Assembly (NCBI RefSeq): GCF_041146395.1
Contig: NC_090989.1
Span: forward strand, 249,726,843 to 249,790,842
Direction of reading: 5' to 3'
Source: Eulemur rufifrons
Lineage: Eukaryota > Chordata > Mammalia > Primates > Lemuridae
DNA length: 64,000 nucleotides
Shown here: positions 1-12,356 of the stretch, piece after piece
How positions within the stretch are numbered: the first letter of the stretch is position 1
Layout: every line of letters begins with the position of its first letter
Made by a program: the position numbers and the translations under genes
The notes under the pieces: model-generated
Seen by the model: only the letters and a program-made list of their open reading frames with translations
Database searches by the model: none
Told to the model about the DNA's origin: nothing

Positions 1-1376
1 TCATCATCTTGAGCCTGCAGAGTACAGGTCACTGTATAGATGTTCAAAGACATTGACATACCCTCACCAACATTTATCTGTATCCCTCGGTGAAGGAAAT
101 TTCCTTTGGGCCCTTCCAGGCTGGGGCATGATTAGGGAATAGCTGAGCCAGTAGATACTGTAATAAATTCAATATGCTGATTTCCTAGAACTTTCAGATT
201 CCTTCCTCTGTGTTCTTACTAGGGAAGTTCCAGCCATTTCAACTACACTAACTATAGGCTACCTCTAAGTCCAGACTTCAAAATTATTCAAACTAGCAGA
301 TATTATCTCCATTCCCAAGTACTTTCAATGACACATAAAATTCTATCATCCAAAACTATAGAAGAAATAATGAGGTAAAAAAAAAAAACACCTCATCATG
401 ATACCCATTGCTTGTGATTGGACTTCCAATAACATGAGGCAGCACCTTTAATTACACTTTTGAGTGTTGTATTGTTCTTTACACTATGATCAATGCTCAC
501 TGACTCAGAATCATTTTATCTACATAAGATAAAAAAAACTGTTAAATCTTTGCCAATAAATATATGTGACTTTTCCTTGTTGTACAAAAACAAAAAAGAT
601 CAAATCCCTTGGTAATAAATTATTTGCTGTGTGAAACTATCAGTTCTTTTACGTGTTCACTGATCTTTTCACTAACTCTAGACTCCTTAGTGAATTCCAC
701 ATTTTTAATGTCAATTTTTATGGGAATGCATGCATGTCTATATTAAAATATTTTATGCATTCACTGTTCTCCATGCACTTTTTTACTTTCATTTTTTTCT
801 TCTAATACATGGGGGGGGTTAGTCCTTTTAAAGTATTGTATTGCCTCTACAGTTGACTTTCTTAGAAAACATTTTCACCTAATTATGCAGAAGAAAGCAA
901 AGATGTAAAAATACATTTAAACACTACATGCACAAGATGGGTTCTATTATACGAAGAGTAGCTAAGGTACCAGGATTCAAAGAAAACAAACACTTTGGCT
1001 AGGTTGGCTTGTAGATTTGTAATAGTGGGTTTTTTATTCAAATAGTAAAACAATTTTATAAGTTCTCACATCAAAGATTCAGAAAATGAAGAATACATAC
1101 ACTTAGTAGGCTCCAGGCAGACATAACTGAACTCTACCCTTAGAATTATTATATAGCTATTTACAGGCATATTTGGTACACTAGGTTCCTTACTAAGGGA
1201 CCACCTCACCCCTGTCTAACTCTCTCCCTCCACCTTGCCACTAACAAAAATTGCTATAGATTTGTCAGTACATCAAAATAATTAAATCACATCTAGAGTT
1301 TGAAAATAAGTTTACTTTCTAAAAGTGAACACAGTCAAAGTAATTTTAAAAATAACAGACTTTTTCTGTATAGGTA
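1..1376. other. AT-rich intergenic DNA, no gene
   Basis: No ORF of interest and no repeat that I can name. It contains short A runs (for example near 379) and a G run near 810. It is probably unique or very old decayed sequence. Confidence 0.5.
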
Positions 1377-1670
1377 CATTTGGCCCTCTGTATCTATGGG
1401 TTCTGATCCTGTGCATTCAACCAACCATAGAGAGAATATATTTGGGAAAAAAAAAACAATAAAACACAAATAAAAAACAGAATAACAACTATTATGTAAC
1501 ACTTACATCGTACTAAGTACTATAAGTAATCTAGGGATTTTTGTAATACATGGAAGAATATGCATAGGTAATATGCAAATACTATGCCATTTTATATAAG
1601 GGACTTGAGCATCTGCAGATTTTGGTATCCATCCTGAAACCAATCTTCCACGGAGACTGAGGGACAACTG
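1377..1670 (+). mobile_element. MER2-type non-autonomous Tigger DNA transposon
   Basis: The left end reads TTGGCCCTCTGTATCTATGG and the right end reads CTGAGGGACAACTG, which are imperfect inverted termini of the MER2/Tigger (pogo-like) family. The element is flanked on both sides by TA, the expected target duplication (1375-1376 and 1671-1672). Internal landmarks also fit, including the CAACCAACCATAG block after the left end and TATAAGGGACTTGAGCATCTGCAGATTTTGG-like sequence before the right end. At 294 bp it is shorter than the usual roughly 345 bp, through internal deletions. It carries no transposase and was mobilised in trans long ago. Confidence 0.85.
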
Positions 1671-1672
1671 TA

Positions 1673-3949
1673 TTTAGCTCATTGATTGTCTATAAGTATA
1701 AAGCTGAGAAGATATGAGAATTCCAGAATCCAACCAAAGTCATCAGAGTATCTGAGCAGAAACAGGACTTAAATATGATTCTAGCCAAGGAAGCAAAGTC
1801 TTAACTCGTTGGAAAAAAAAAAAAAACTGTATTAATATAGACTGTTAACAAAGGGGAGACTGAATGCATGAAGCTTAGAACTAAGGGGGAAGGATCAGAG
1901 GAAGAATGTACCAGTATCTATTTACCACTACCCAAATAGCAGTGGAAATAGAAAGAAGGGGTATTCTGATCTTTAAATACCCAAGGAATGCTGTGATACA
2001 GAGAAAAGTCCATCAAGTTTTTATTTGTTTTTTGTTTGTTTTATAAGCCATGAACAGAGCTCCTTGAGAACTGTTCTGATTTCCTGCCCACTAAGTAATC
2101 TCCCAATCATTGAGCCCTTCATCTAGAAATGACCTGCAAATCTGGAGAGTTGCCACCTCATCAGTTTTTTGCATAAAATAACACAAAGAATGCCATTTGC
2201 ACAATGCCTGAAACTCACTGTTATAATTAGAGATACCCTAATCCAGAGTTTCCTAGCTAATCTGGGAGCAAGAAAAGACTGAATTCTATACCAAATAAGG
2301 TTAAAAAAACGGCACAATTGGGATCTTATTTAGGCTTACAATTTCTGTCTTGTTAAGTGAAAAAACAGAAAGGTTGAAAGGTCCTTATTCCTTTTTGCTA
2401 AAATTATTGCATAGTTAAGAGTACAGAATGAGTTGAAACACACAGGTAACACCTCTGTCTTTAATTCTTAGCACTAAGCAAGCAATGCCACTTTGGGAAG
2501 CAAGATTATATTAATACAAACAACCAAAGATTCTCATTGTCAGACCCTATGCAACAAACCCTAACCACCCACACCTTGTCCTCTGCTTATGAAACTCTGA
2601 TTCATGCAAGCAAGCAGGCAGAAAGATCCCTCAAACTTGGAAAAAGTAAGTCTCTCTGCTGGTTCCATTGGATTAGTCTAAACCAACCATGGTAATATCA
2701 GTCCCCTTTTCTGTGTATTTCCCAGCCTATCTTGATAGAAATAAGGGCCATGAAACATAGGTTCCATGTAAGCGGATAAAAGAGGAATTTCTCCTGGGAA
2801 AATTTTGAAAGAGAAAATACCACAACTTTGTGAAAGGAAAAGCATTTTCCCTAGCCCTTTGTTTTTAGCTTAAGATATTGGGGTAAGGATTCCTGGAGCT
2901 GTAAGAGCTTGTCTTAAGCCAATGTAGCAATAAAGCACAAGAATGAAAACTCAACACTCTTGAGTATTGTGGAGCAGAAGGGCAGAAACCCTATGTACTT
3001 GACATCAGTAAACCTCTGAAATAAACTTGGACATACTTAACAATGGAATTCTTGTTAATATATTAAATATCCTTATGAATTAAAGCATTTGGTGGGTTTT
3101 TAGTTATTTACAGCCAGATCAATCCCAATGTATCACCTTCAAGCAGAAAGTTGGAGGAAATGTGGCCAATAAGCAAATATTATTTGGACATTGTATGTAA
3201 TAAGTACATATCAAATCCTTTCACTAATCTTTTGTTCTCACACTCTGTATTTAAATTTGTTTTATTTCAAATAATATAATGAATTGTATTCTTAGCCAAA
3301 GAAAAAGAACATCTCAAAGACTGGCAACTCCTAAAATAAATGAAGAGATTTTACCTTTAAACTAAAAAATTATTGCAAATGATGAATTTCTCTGCAGTCA
3401 TAGTTTTATTAACACAAAGACCTGACTCTGGCTATTATACATAGAAATTTAAACCTTAAGTTCCTGAATCTAAGTCCCTGTTCTGCTGTATAAAGTCAAT
3501 GGAGGAGACAACAGTAATTTTAGTTTAGCTATCTTAACAAATTCATAGGGTTAGTTTCTTGGATTTTCATTTTGTTTGTTCCAAACTGCACCCTGGTCCT
3601 ACTTTTCAAGCTCTCTCCAAATCTAATAAGTAATTTATTAGCATAATATTATTAGTTCTAAATGTAGATTAATTTTTCAAATAATTATTTCTTTTTAGTA
3701 CCAAATAATGTGTTAGTGATTCCACCTAGATAAAAAACATAAAGTACTACAAATAAAGTCAAAGTGCCTGCTCATGCTTTCATGAGTGGTGACTTTTATT
3801 GTAAGTTTGTGATTCTTCTAGATTTTTCCTATTTATTTGCTTACAAATAGCTTTACCTATATATATATATATTTATTTGTGTATTTATAATAATATATAC
3901 TATTTATATATATTAATAGTTTTATGCACTTCCTATTTACATAAAGCAT
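1673..3949. other. AT-rich intergenic DNA, no gene
   Basis: No supported gene. An A run lies near 1813. The first ~130 bases after the MER2 (about 1690-1800) weakly resemble the 3' half of a minus-strand MIR. The rest is not recognised. A (TA)-rich patch begins at about 3857. Confidence 0.4.
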
Positions 3950-4640
3950 TTATACTTTTTTCCACTCAATATGTCTCTTCTTTAATTAGTCCATAGAATT
4001 TCATAGTGTGCATGTAATATAATTTAATTTTAAATTCATTGCTGGATATATAGGGGGTTTCTGATATTTTGCTTTATAAACAATACTGCAGTGAACATCC
4101 TTCTATATGTAACAAGTATAAGTGAATCTCAGGATAGACATGGAAAAGTGGAATACTTGAGTATTCATAATTTAAATTTTAATAAGAGTTTGCCTGCTGA
4201 AATGACTAGTCTAAATTTTATTCCCATAAGGAAAGTTTATGAGAATATCTACTGTTCAATCACTTGATATTATCAGAACTTTCCATTTCTGACAATCTGA
4301 TACATGAAAGTAAGCACCTCAGGGTTATTCTAATTCAGTTTTCAGAATGCAGTGAGATTCGGCAACTTTTCATATGTTTAACGGCCACTTACATTTCTTC
4401 TTCAGACAATAACATGTTCTATGTCTATTTTTTCTGTTGAGTTTTAATTTTTTTAAGTTATTTATTTATAAACCCTGAACATTAATCATATATCTTAAAT
4501 AAATAATTGTTTTTATCCAAAATGTTTTATCCAAATTGTCTTAATTTCTGTCTTTCATATAAAGAATACACTTTGATACAGTTAATTTATCAATGTCTTC
4601 ATTTATTACCTTTGTTCTTGGTATTATTTACGCATGCTCT
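3950..4640 (-). mobile_element. Ancient L1 (L1M/L1ME-type) 3' region, antisense
   Basis: The + strand reads as the complement of an old L1 3' portion. Recognisable pieces are the block around 4040-4110 (a variant of 'taaacaatactgcagtgaacatcc'), the block near 4385-4450 (antisense of the C-terminal ORF2/3'UTR border) and the block near 4575-4620 ending in the CA repeat. Divergence is high and no coding frame survives. The subfamily is not assigned. Confidence 0.65.
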
Positions 4641-4650
4641 TCATAGCCTA

Positions 4651-4670
4651 TACACACACACACACACACA
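4651..4670. repeat. (CA)n microsatellite
   Basis: About ten uninterrupted CA units after TA, followed by a TG/TA-rich tail. Confidence 0.9.
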
Positions 4671-4689
4671 GGTGTGTTTATATATGTAA

Positions 4690-6152
4690 ATGTGTATATA
4701 TAATGTTAATAGAGACACAATGGTGTTTCTGGAACAATTGCTATACATTTGGATAATAAACACAATTAAATTATTCTCACCACACATAAAAAAATAAATT
4801 TCAACTAGATTTAAAACATGAAGGTAATTTAGATAATGTTAAAATGAGACTGCAGCTGTATATAATAGGTATCAGTCACATACGAGCAGTATAATGTTGA
4901 GCTGGCTTACGTTTAGAGCAGTACCTCACCTGAAATTCTAGGAAAGCCACATTGGCCTCTTTAACACAATCACACATGAGAATCTGTTTACATGCAAATC
5001 TAATAATCACATTACATGGATACTTTAGGCCTAATGTATTTTATCCTTTTATTGCTACAAGTATAATACTTTATGCCTATATATCTGTGAACCTAAGATA
5101 GCTTTCACAGAGATCACATATATCACTGAGAAAAATGAATTTTGTAATAAAACTATTTTTTAAAAAAAAAATTTCTACAGTCAGGAAATAGAATAGTAAT
5201 AGAATTTTTTTAAGTGGAAAAAAAGAGTTGGATTCATGCCATATTAAATGACTGTATGTTTCCTACAATGCAATTTATTTAATTATTGGTACTGGCTTCC
5301 CAGAATGAGGTCAACAAAGTGGATATGTTGCTGGAGCATGGCAACTAGACTAAGGTAAAAATGTTGTGGCAGTTTTTTAAATGGCTTTATATCCTGTAAA
5401 AAGCATTAATTTTCAAGAGGGTGATTATGGTTTGCCTTTTATGTACCATTATGCCTAATTTGTTTTATGCTCCAGCAGTGAAAATTATTTTCCTCCTCCA
5501 ATTTATATCACAAACATAAATGAATATTCAAGAAAAAAAAAACTCATTGGCTTAATTTGACCATCCTCTGCTTCACTATAAAACTATACACTTTATTCTG
5601 AACAAAGTGGGTAGAAATAATAACCGATCTTTAAATCACTACAATTTATTCACCTCCCAAAAAAATGATTCTTGGAAATAAGGTGCCATTCTCATGTCAG
5701 GAAGGTAAGAGGGTGAATGTACCTGGAAGAAGCCAAAGCAAAAGTAATACTTAAAAACTAATGGCTTGTTGTGGCCTTGCCTTAGTTAATACTTTCTCCT
5801 GAGGAAGATGTAGAAAACATGGATAGCTATGAAAAAAGCAATTATGTTTAATATAATTAAGTCTTAAAATTTCTTGTTCAGATATTAAAACAATTGTGCA
5901 TTGTATGCATTCATTTTTCTAAATAGGAAGATTCAGACACATTATTGTAAGCAAGCTGAGATTTAAAGAGTTTATTTATGTTGTAAGTTTCTTCTAATAA
6001 CTAGGTAACATAAGTACCTAAAATTTTGGTAAAACATAAAGTTAATACCTTAATTATCTAGATATAAATTCTCAGAAACAAGTTTTAACATCTTCACCAG
6101 TCTAGGGAACTTCCTGTCTGCTTTGGAGAATGAACAAATAACCTAAGCCCAG
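4690..6152. other. AT-rich intergenic DNA, no gene
   Basis: No gene and no named repeat. It contains several short A or T homopolymers. Confidence 0.4.
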
Positions 6153-6507
6153 TGGTATGGTTTGAATGTGTTCTCCAAAGTTCATGTGTTAGAAACTTAA
6201 TCCCCAATGCAACAGTGTTGAGATGTGGGGCCTAATGGGAGATGTTTAGGTCATGAGGGCTCCATCCCCACAAATGGATTAATGCCAATTATAAAAGGGC
6301 TTGAGGCTGTGAGTTTGCTCCTCTGGTCTCTCTTGTCCTCTCTTTGCCCACTGTATGATATAGCAAGAAGGATCTCACCAGATACCAACTCCACAATCTT
6401 GGACTTCCCACTCTCTAGAACTTTAAGAAATAAATCTCTGTTCTTTATAAATTACCTAGGTTCAGTTATTCTATTAATATTACAGCAGCACAAAACAGAC
6501 TGAGACA
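6153..6507 (+). mobile_element. Solo LTR of ERVL-MaLR type (MST/MLT1-like)
   Basis: The block starts TGGTATGGTTTGAATGTG and ends ACAGACTGAGACA, so it has the TG...CA termini of an LTR. Between them is the classic MaLR order: CTTAATCCCCAATGCAACAG, 'gtggggcctaatggg', 'ggtcatgagggctc', a TATA-like 'ttataaaaggg' at about 6290, 'cttggacttccca', and an AATAAA signal at about 6429 followed by the R/U5 part. No internal region follows, so it is a solo LTR. The flanking pentamers CCCAG and CACAG could be a decayed target duplication. The short ORF across it is a by-product. Confidence 0.8.
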
Positions 6508-7380
6508 CACAGATAACACTATTCACATCCTGAGAACCAAGAGCAATGGTGCATCATTCTGAATCTGATCTAGGGCTTATTCTGGGACTCTGCACTGTCA
6601 TCATAACTCAGAAACTCTAACAATAAAGTAAATTGAACCAAATCTATATGATTCTGTGCTCTACCAAATCACAAATAGCCAGGGTTTGGATTGTGTGAGG
6701 AGAACACATGCAAGGAGGAAATTCCTATTTTTTCTATCTTCTGAATATTACCTGTCACACTTTCTTGGCTGTTTTTACTGCTTTTTTTTAAATCAAAGAC
6801 ATGCAACTTAAACCAACAGAGGAATGAATATGTAAAGTGCAGGTGGCTCCTTATCTGCCTTCACCTTTGGGGATGCAAGATGATGCAACTGCAGCATGTA
6901 TCAATATTACAGTGAGAGAGCATACTTAGAGAACTGAAGCTTTCTTGACAAAAGTGGAGTTCACTAGTACAAAATAAATAGTAGGACTTGTCTTGGGCCA
7001 TTTAGTACACCCACATCACATACTACTGTTCACACTGTAGGCATTGCCTCTTAAGTGATTGGCTATTTAAGCCACAAGTGTATGGAACTGATAAAATGGA
7101 CCAAAAATGTTGTACTATAGGATGGAAAGTGCTTAGATTAGTAGTGGGGATATGATACGACTTAAGAAATCTTAGCTATCATTGTGAATAAGTGAGGTTG
7201 GCATGAGGGTTTAAATCAGAGTTAAGCCAAACCACCAAAAAGTTATAATTTTTAAAATTCTATAATGGGAAGGCAAACTTTGAATATACTAAGTGTTTAA
7301 ATGAAATGAGGGCACAAATATTTTTCATTTATGTTTCTACCTAAATTGTTGGAGCTTCTTGACTGGTCATTAGAGCTGAT
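6508..7380. other. Intergenic DNA, no gene
   Basis: No recognisable gene or repeat. Confidence 0.4.
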
Positions 7381-7383
7381 TAT

Positions 7384-7450
7384 GTGTGTGTGTGTGCTAT
7401 ATACATATATTTTATATATATATATATATATGTATATGTATATATATATT
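7384..7450. repeat. Composite (TG)n(TA)n microsatellite
   Basis: A GT run (7385-7396) passes into TATA-rich sequence with long alternating TA stretches to about 7449. Alternating purine-pyrimidine DNA of this kind can extrude or adopt non-B forms. Confidence 0.85.
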
Positions 7451-7779
7451 CTATATACCTGAATGTAGTGTGAATAAATTTATGACATTACTAAAATAGC
7501 AACCTCTTATAAGAGCTATAAAGAAATAAAAAGACAGAAAGCTGGGTTGGTAGCCAAGTTTAGAGGGAGATATGAACCAGTCACATATAAAGCTGGTGAA
7601 AGGTAAGGAGGTGGGGGCAGTGATAAGTAAATAGTTTCCAGATATAAGGAAGTATTATCCAGGAAATAACGGAGTGTGTTCTAACAGCTGAACCTTTTGT
7701 GGCTAAAGTACTATGGGAGTGAGTAAGAGGAATATATGAGAATGAGGGACAACAGGAAACACTATGCACAGGAGAGTAC

Positions 7780-8140
7780 AATGACCTTATTTACAATTTA
7801 GAAAGATCAATCTATCTTCTACTTGAAGAAAGGAAGAAAGGGCAACAAAAATCAATGAGGTTCTGGAAGTTTCTGGTCTGACTAGCAGGGTGGATGGTTT
7901 GACAGAGGCTGAGACACAAAAAGAGATGCAGAAGAGAGTTGAAAAAGATGAGAGTTGGGTCTGAACTATATTGAGTGTCATGCCTTCTATGCATACTGTG
8001 TTACCAGGTTCAATAGCAGCTGAAAATATTGATGTGGAGCTCTGGAAAGTGGGAGTTGGAGATGTGAGCATCTATATGTGAGGTAATTAAAGTTATGGGA
8101 ATGATGAGTATAAAGAAAAAGAAGAGAAGTTGACTGTACA
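7780..8140 (+). mobile_element. Ancient LINE-like repeat fragment (same family as 28.7-30.8 kb)
   Basis: The G/A-rich text around 7860-8110, including 'gagatgtgagcatctatatg' and 'aaagttatgggaatgatgag', resembles the same ancient mammalian repeat that is better preserved at 28.7-30.8 kb. The match is weak, and the class (L1M-type 3'UTR or another old LINE) is a guess. Confidence 0.4.
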
Positions 8141-8204
8141 TTATTGTTTGTTTATTAAAGTAGTACATGAAGTCAATCTCTAAGGGAGGCCTGGGATTGT
8201 GCAT

Positions 8205-8515
8205 TTTTAATTTTTCTCATGTTTAATTATTTTGGATACATAATAGTTGTACATATTTATGGGTACATGTGATATTCTGATACAAGCATACATGTAATGA
8301 TCAAATCAGTGTAACTGGGGTATCCATTACCTCAAGCATTTATCATTTCTTTGTGTTGAGAACATTCCAATTCCACTCGTTTAGTTATTTGAAATGTATG
8401 ACAAGTTATTTTCAACTATAGTTGCCCTATTGTGCTATCAAACTCTATTATAGATCTTATTCCTCTATCCAACTGTATTTTTGTATCCATTAACAATCCC
8501 CTCTTTTGATGTTTT
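8205..8515 (-). mobile_element. L1 3'UTR fragment (L1MA/L1PB-type), antisense
   Basis: The + strand gives the complement of a typical primate/eutherian L1 3' tail. It runs from 'taatagttgtacatatttatgggtac' through 'tgatcaaatcagtgtaactggg', 'tatccattacctcaagcatttatc' and 'gttgagaacattcc' to 'cctctatccaactgtatttttg'. The same 3' tail is present in sense at 13420-13640, which supports the call. No poly(T) or duplication can be defined with certainty. Confidence 0.8.
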
Positions 8516-8574
8516 GTGCAAAAGCACATCAGATTGTTTTTAAAAATTCTAAAGGTTGAACACCACCTGTTTTA

Positions 8575-8790
8575 TATTTTAAAACAGGCCTCTGGATTCA
8601 GACTTTATGAACTTGAATCTATGCTCCATCATCTTCTAATGGTTGCATAAACTAAGAAAAGTAGTAAAAGTTTTATCACTGTCAAATTCTTCATCTCGGA
8701 AAAGACAAATTAAAACACCAGTGTTATTGTGGACATTACTGAGGATGTGTATGTATTAATAAATACCCAGCAATGTCATAGTATTCTGGT
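8575..8790 (+). mobile_element. MIR SINE, sense
   Basis: Decayed but ordered MIR landmarks are present: 'ggattcagactt...gaacttgaatctatgctcc', then 'cttcatctcggaaaa' (counterpart of the conserved core 'cctcatctgtaaaatgggg'), then 'ttattgtggacattactgagga' and an 'aataaatacc' end. MIRs are tRNA-derived SINEs fixed before the eutherian radiation. Confidence 0.55.
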
Positions 8791-8799
8791 CAGTTGCCT

Positions 8800-11700
8800 T
8801 CTCTTTGTTGTGCTAAGAGTATGATTCCCTGAGAAATATATTATCCCAGTTGAGAATTACCATGACCCTGGTGTTTACCTAGTCTACTAGACAGATTTTA
8901 TGTTGGTAAAACTGTTACTTGAATAAATAATCACATAGCTGTAAAGTTGGAATCAACAACCTAATGTATATTCCGCCCTTTGACAAGGAAAATGTCAGAT
9001 CTTCCTCATGGTAATTGAACCACATTTTGGGATTAGCCCCAAAAAAACTTTTAGGAGAAAAGTAGAATTTAGGGTACCTTCTCTATTCATTCTCTACTCT
9101 CATAAGAATAGGGAGCCAATTGTCTTGACTGTGTCTAGCTCTAGGACTTCACAAAAGATTTTTTTGAGTACTAGAATAAAAATAAATAATGCTTATTCTA
9201 TGATACACATTAGAATGTCTTTTCAAATTTACCTTAGCAGGACAGAGACTATTAGGTACAGGTTACAGGCATTTCAGAGAAAATTGTTCAGAGTACCAGG
9301 CTCTAGCATTTAATTCTTGAGGCTAAAAACTTTCTAAGGAAGAAATTTTGACTCTTATTTCTTGTTGCTCAATTATCACTGGAATGTCTAATCTGCTACA
9401 TTTTCTGCCCATAAAGAGATTTTTTTGCAGTTAATACTGATAATATTTGGCAACATAATTTATTCAGCCACACAAGATAGTCTCACAATACAGAAAAGAA
9501 GATTTGACTTCCTGCATTTAAAATGTAGTGTAAGTAGAATGGTAAGAGTTTAATCCACCAACCCTCATACCCCAAATCTTAAAATCAAAATATTTGTAAC
9601 TATTCTCTGCATCATTCCTGTGGCTAGAGATAGAAGGTTCTATCTTCATAATGGTGGGCTCCTTCCTATTTCTTAGCCTCTCTTCTCCCCAGAAAACCCA
9701 CATGCTTCCCTATTCTAGTTCCCAGGCTAATTGTAACTTCAAACAGGAAATCCTTAAATTTCACTATTTTAGTCTGATAAGGATCACCTGAGCAGTGAAG
9801 TAATGGGCCCTCCTTGAAGACTCTTTGTGTATATAATGAAAATTCTGATTTTGTTGCCCAAGGTACAGTGCCCAAAGTGCCTGTCTATGATCATTTAATG
9901 TCCTGTATGTTTCTTCTTTATCCTCTACTCCCCAGGACAGTATCCTTAATTGTCCTTGTCAGGCATTCTATCAGGAAATAGACTAATCATCCTATACCTA
10001 GTCCAAAGGTGGGGAGCACTTTTTCAACTGACATAGTACTCTTCTGGAATATGTTGTCCATTTAGCCAAGACAATGATATATGGGTTTCCTGTTTTTCTC
10101 ACCTTTCTACTCATTGAGAAATCTTAATCTATATCCTGGTTCTTCCTCCCTGTTTATTATTTACCTGGATTCTGTTTATGGTTTTACATGTAGGTTGAAT
10201 GTTCACTACATTTCAGGTGTTGTGCTGAAAGGAATACCAGTAGAATTAATAAAATTAAAAAGAATTGGTCCCTACTTTTTAAGAAGTTTAAGATGACTGT
10301 AATCTCTGTATCCTTTGCTTTGTCCCTACAGCTTATAAACCTACTGTCTACCCTGAAGCTGCTTCAGATTTCCCAGCACATGTCCTGCCCTGAAAAGCAG
10401 ACAGGGACAGATGATTCCTTCTCTAGGTACAGACTTATAGCAAGAGCTACCAGCTCCCAATCCTCTGAGCAAATGAAATATAGACCAGTTTTATAAAAAT
10501 ATAGTTCTTAATCATAATATCCTGACATAATAGAAGTGTGTGACACAAATATTTTCAGACTAATAGATTTTTAATAGAGAACAGAAGTGTGTGAATTACT
10601 TTCTTTGCATTGAATATATAAAATAAGTTTTAGTATTTATAAAATAAAGGTGTAGTCACTAACTAGAACTCTTCTGTCCTGTCCTAAGAGGAAAAGAAAT
10701 AGCAGAACTACAGTTTTTACACCCATGCAATGTCTTTCACAGCCTATAAATGTCGATACACCTATGAGAGAATGTTGAACATAAATGTTGTATGTTATAC
10801 CTTATATAGGAATCAAAAAAATTTGGCAATTATTATTGTAAAGGACATATGGCTTATAAACAGTTGGAGAACCTGCTTGGTGTTCAAGTTATGTTTAATC
10901 CAGAAGAAGAAACAATCAGGCCATTTTTTATCACTAAGTTAATAAGTTGTATAATAAAAATACAATGTAGGAAACTTAATGTGAAATCACATAAAATTTC
11001 ATTAGACAAAGGGGATTATTTATAAAGAGCAGGAAGACAGAGCTCAGAAAACCTAGATACCATGAATACTAAGATACTATAATATTTCTATGTAAATTAT
11101 GATTTTTATGAAAAAGCAAGAAAACATCTTTTTAAATGTAATTTCATGTTAAGCTTGCAATTTTATGTAGTCAAGATAACAGTGCAAAATGAATTTTTGT
11201 CTCAGGGATGATTAAAGTTTTTAGAATAATAAAGCCCACCATAATAGTTTTGTAGCACTCCCACAAAATTTGTAAGAAAATATCTTCATTATTTGAAACT
11301 CAGCCCAGGTTTTTCTCATAAATCAGAACTCTCATTTCCCTCTAGCCTTCTCACATAGTGTGCATTTTTTCTCTCAAATCCCACATTCCACAGGGTACAG
11401 AGGCAGGCTAGTTTCTATCCATCTCCCGTCCTCCTGCTCTCTCACTCAAAAACCTGGTTGTTCTGAAATATGGGCATCAATGACACTGACCACTGCCCTA
11501 CTTTTCTGCGGTCATCTACCGATTTCCTCATCTCTCTTCTTTATCCCCTGAAAATTCTAGCCCAAGAGTCACGACCTTTCTCTCTTCTGCTAGTCTTTTC
11601 ATTATTTTTGGTAAATTCAACAGCTACATAGATCATCAAAGCAACACCCTGGGTTCCCGTTTACTTTACTTTCTGACTCCTAATAAATATTTCTGTTATT

Positions 11701-11961
11701 TTATCTCAGCTAACCAGTTCCATTGTCAGTGCAAATAACAGCACCACTTGCTGTGCAAAATGTTTGACTTCCTTTGTGTCTCCTGCTCATGGTTACTTGC
11801 ATTACACCTTCACTTTCCTTCTGCTTAGTGCTCATGGCCCAGCACAATCATTCTCTTAATTACACAACTACCCACCTTATCTAATCTCTCTCTCTCTCTC
11901 TCACTACTGTACTTTCTTGGAAATCCACTAACCTAGTATTTTATAAGATTTAAAGGTCTTT
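8800..11961. other. Intergenic DNA, no gene
   Basis: No supported gene. The open frame at 9008-9313 has no recognisable motif. A 'tgttgtgctgaaaggaatacc...ttggtccctact' stretch at 10205-10290 resembles the 5' part of the ancient LINE-like repeat seen at 28.7 kb. A (CT)n tract lies at 11884-11903. The 11380-11960 stretch is pyrimidine-rich and may be old LINE sequence, but I could not place it. Confidence 0.4.
11884..11903. repeat. (CT)n microsatellite
   Basis: About ten CT units. Confidence 0.85.
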
Positions 11962-12343
11962 TGATGGTGGGAAATAACACACAGACACTCAAATATATGA
12001 AAGGCAGAACTTATTGTTACTTACAGCTGCAAGCCAGAGAAGGCTATCAAGCAGGATCATACAAAGGGCTGCATGTCGGGATAGGATAACAGCAAGCTGG
12101 AACTGAGCGGGCAGCTTATGTACAAGTGGGGTGGGATTAGCTGGGTTTTGCAGCCTCTCTATGGATTGGCTAATTTGAATAATCTCAGTGGGCATAGGGG
12201 ATGGCCCTAGTTGTCCAGTACCTGGCTCTGGGATGGGCAGGAGGATAGCGGCCTAAAAGTGAGATCCAGAAAAGGAAAGTTGAGGACTGTGGACTTAATC
12301 AGCTGCTCATGACGGGAATTGACAGGTCTCTAGACAGGGCCTT
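11962..12343 (-). mobile_element. Solo LTR (ERV, class uncertain), antisense
   Basis: Read on the minus strand this block has LTR architecture. There is a 'gccaatcc' CCAAT-type box (12163-12172), a 'gtacataagctgcc' TATA-like region (about 12110-12125) and an AATAAG polyadenylation-type signal near 12012. A T/G-rich end 'tgagtgtctgtgtgttatttccc' runs towards 11962. The class (ERV1 or ERVL) was not recognised. A younger L1 was inserted at its far edge (12344). Confidence 0.5.
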
Positions 12344-12356
12344 AAAACTGAGTCAA
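12344..12356. repeat. Target site duplication, left copy (13 bp)
   Basis: AAAACTGAGTCAA, repeated exactly at 13669-13681. The first-strand nick implied on the bottom strand is TTTT/AA, the L1 endonuclease consensus. Confidence 0.9.

Noticed and set aside
6225..6503. 92-codon ORF
   Set aside because: It lies wholly inside the MaLR LTR, which is non-coding.
9008..9313. 101-codon ORF in otherwise unassigned DNA
   Set aside because: No homology that I recognise, AT-driven composition, no splice-site or promoter evidence.
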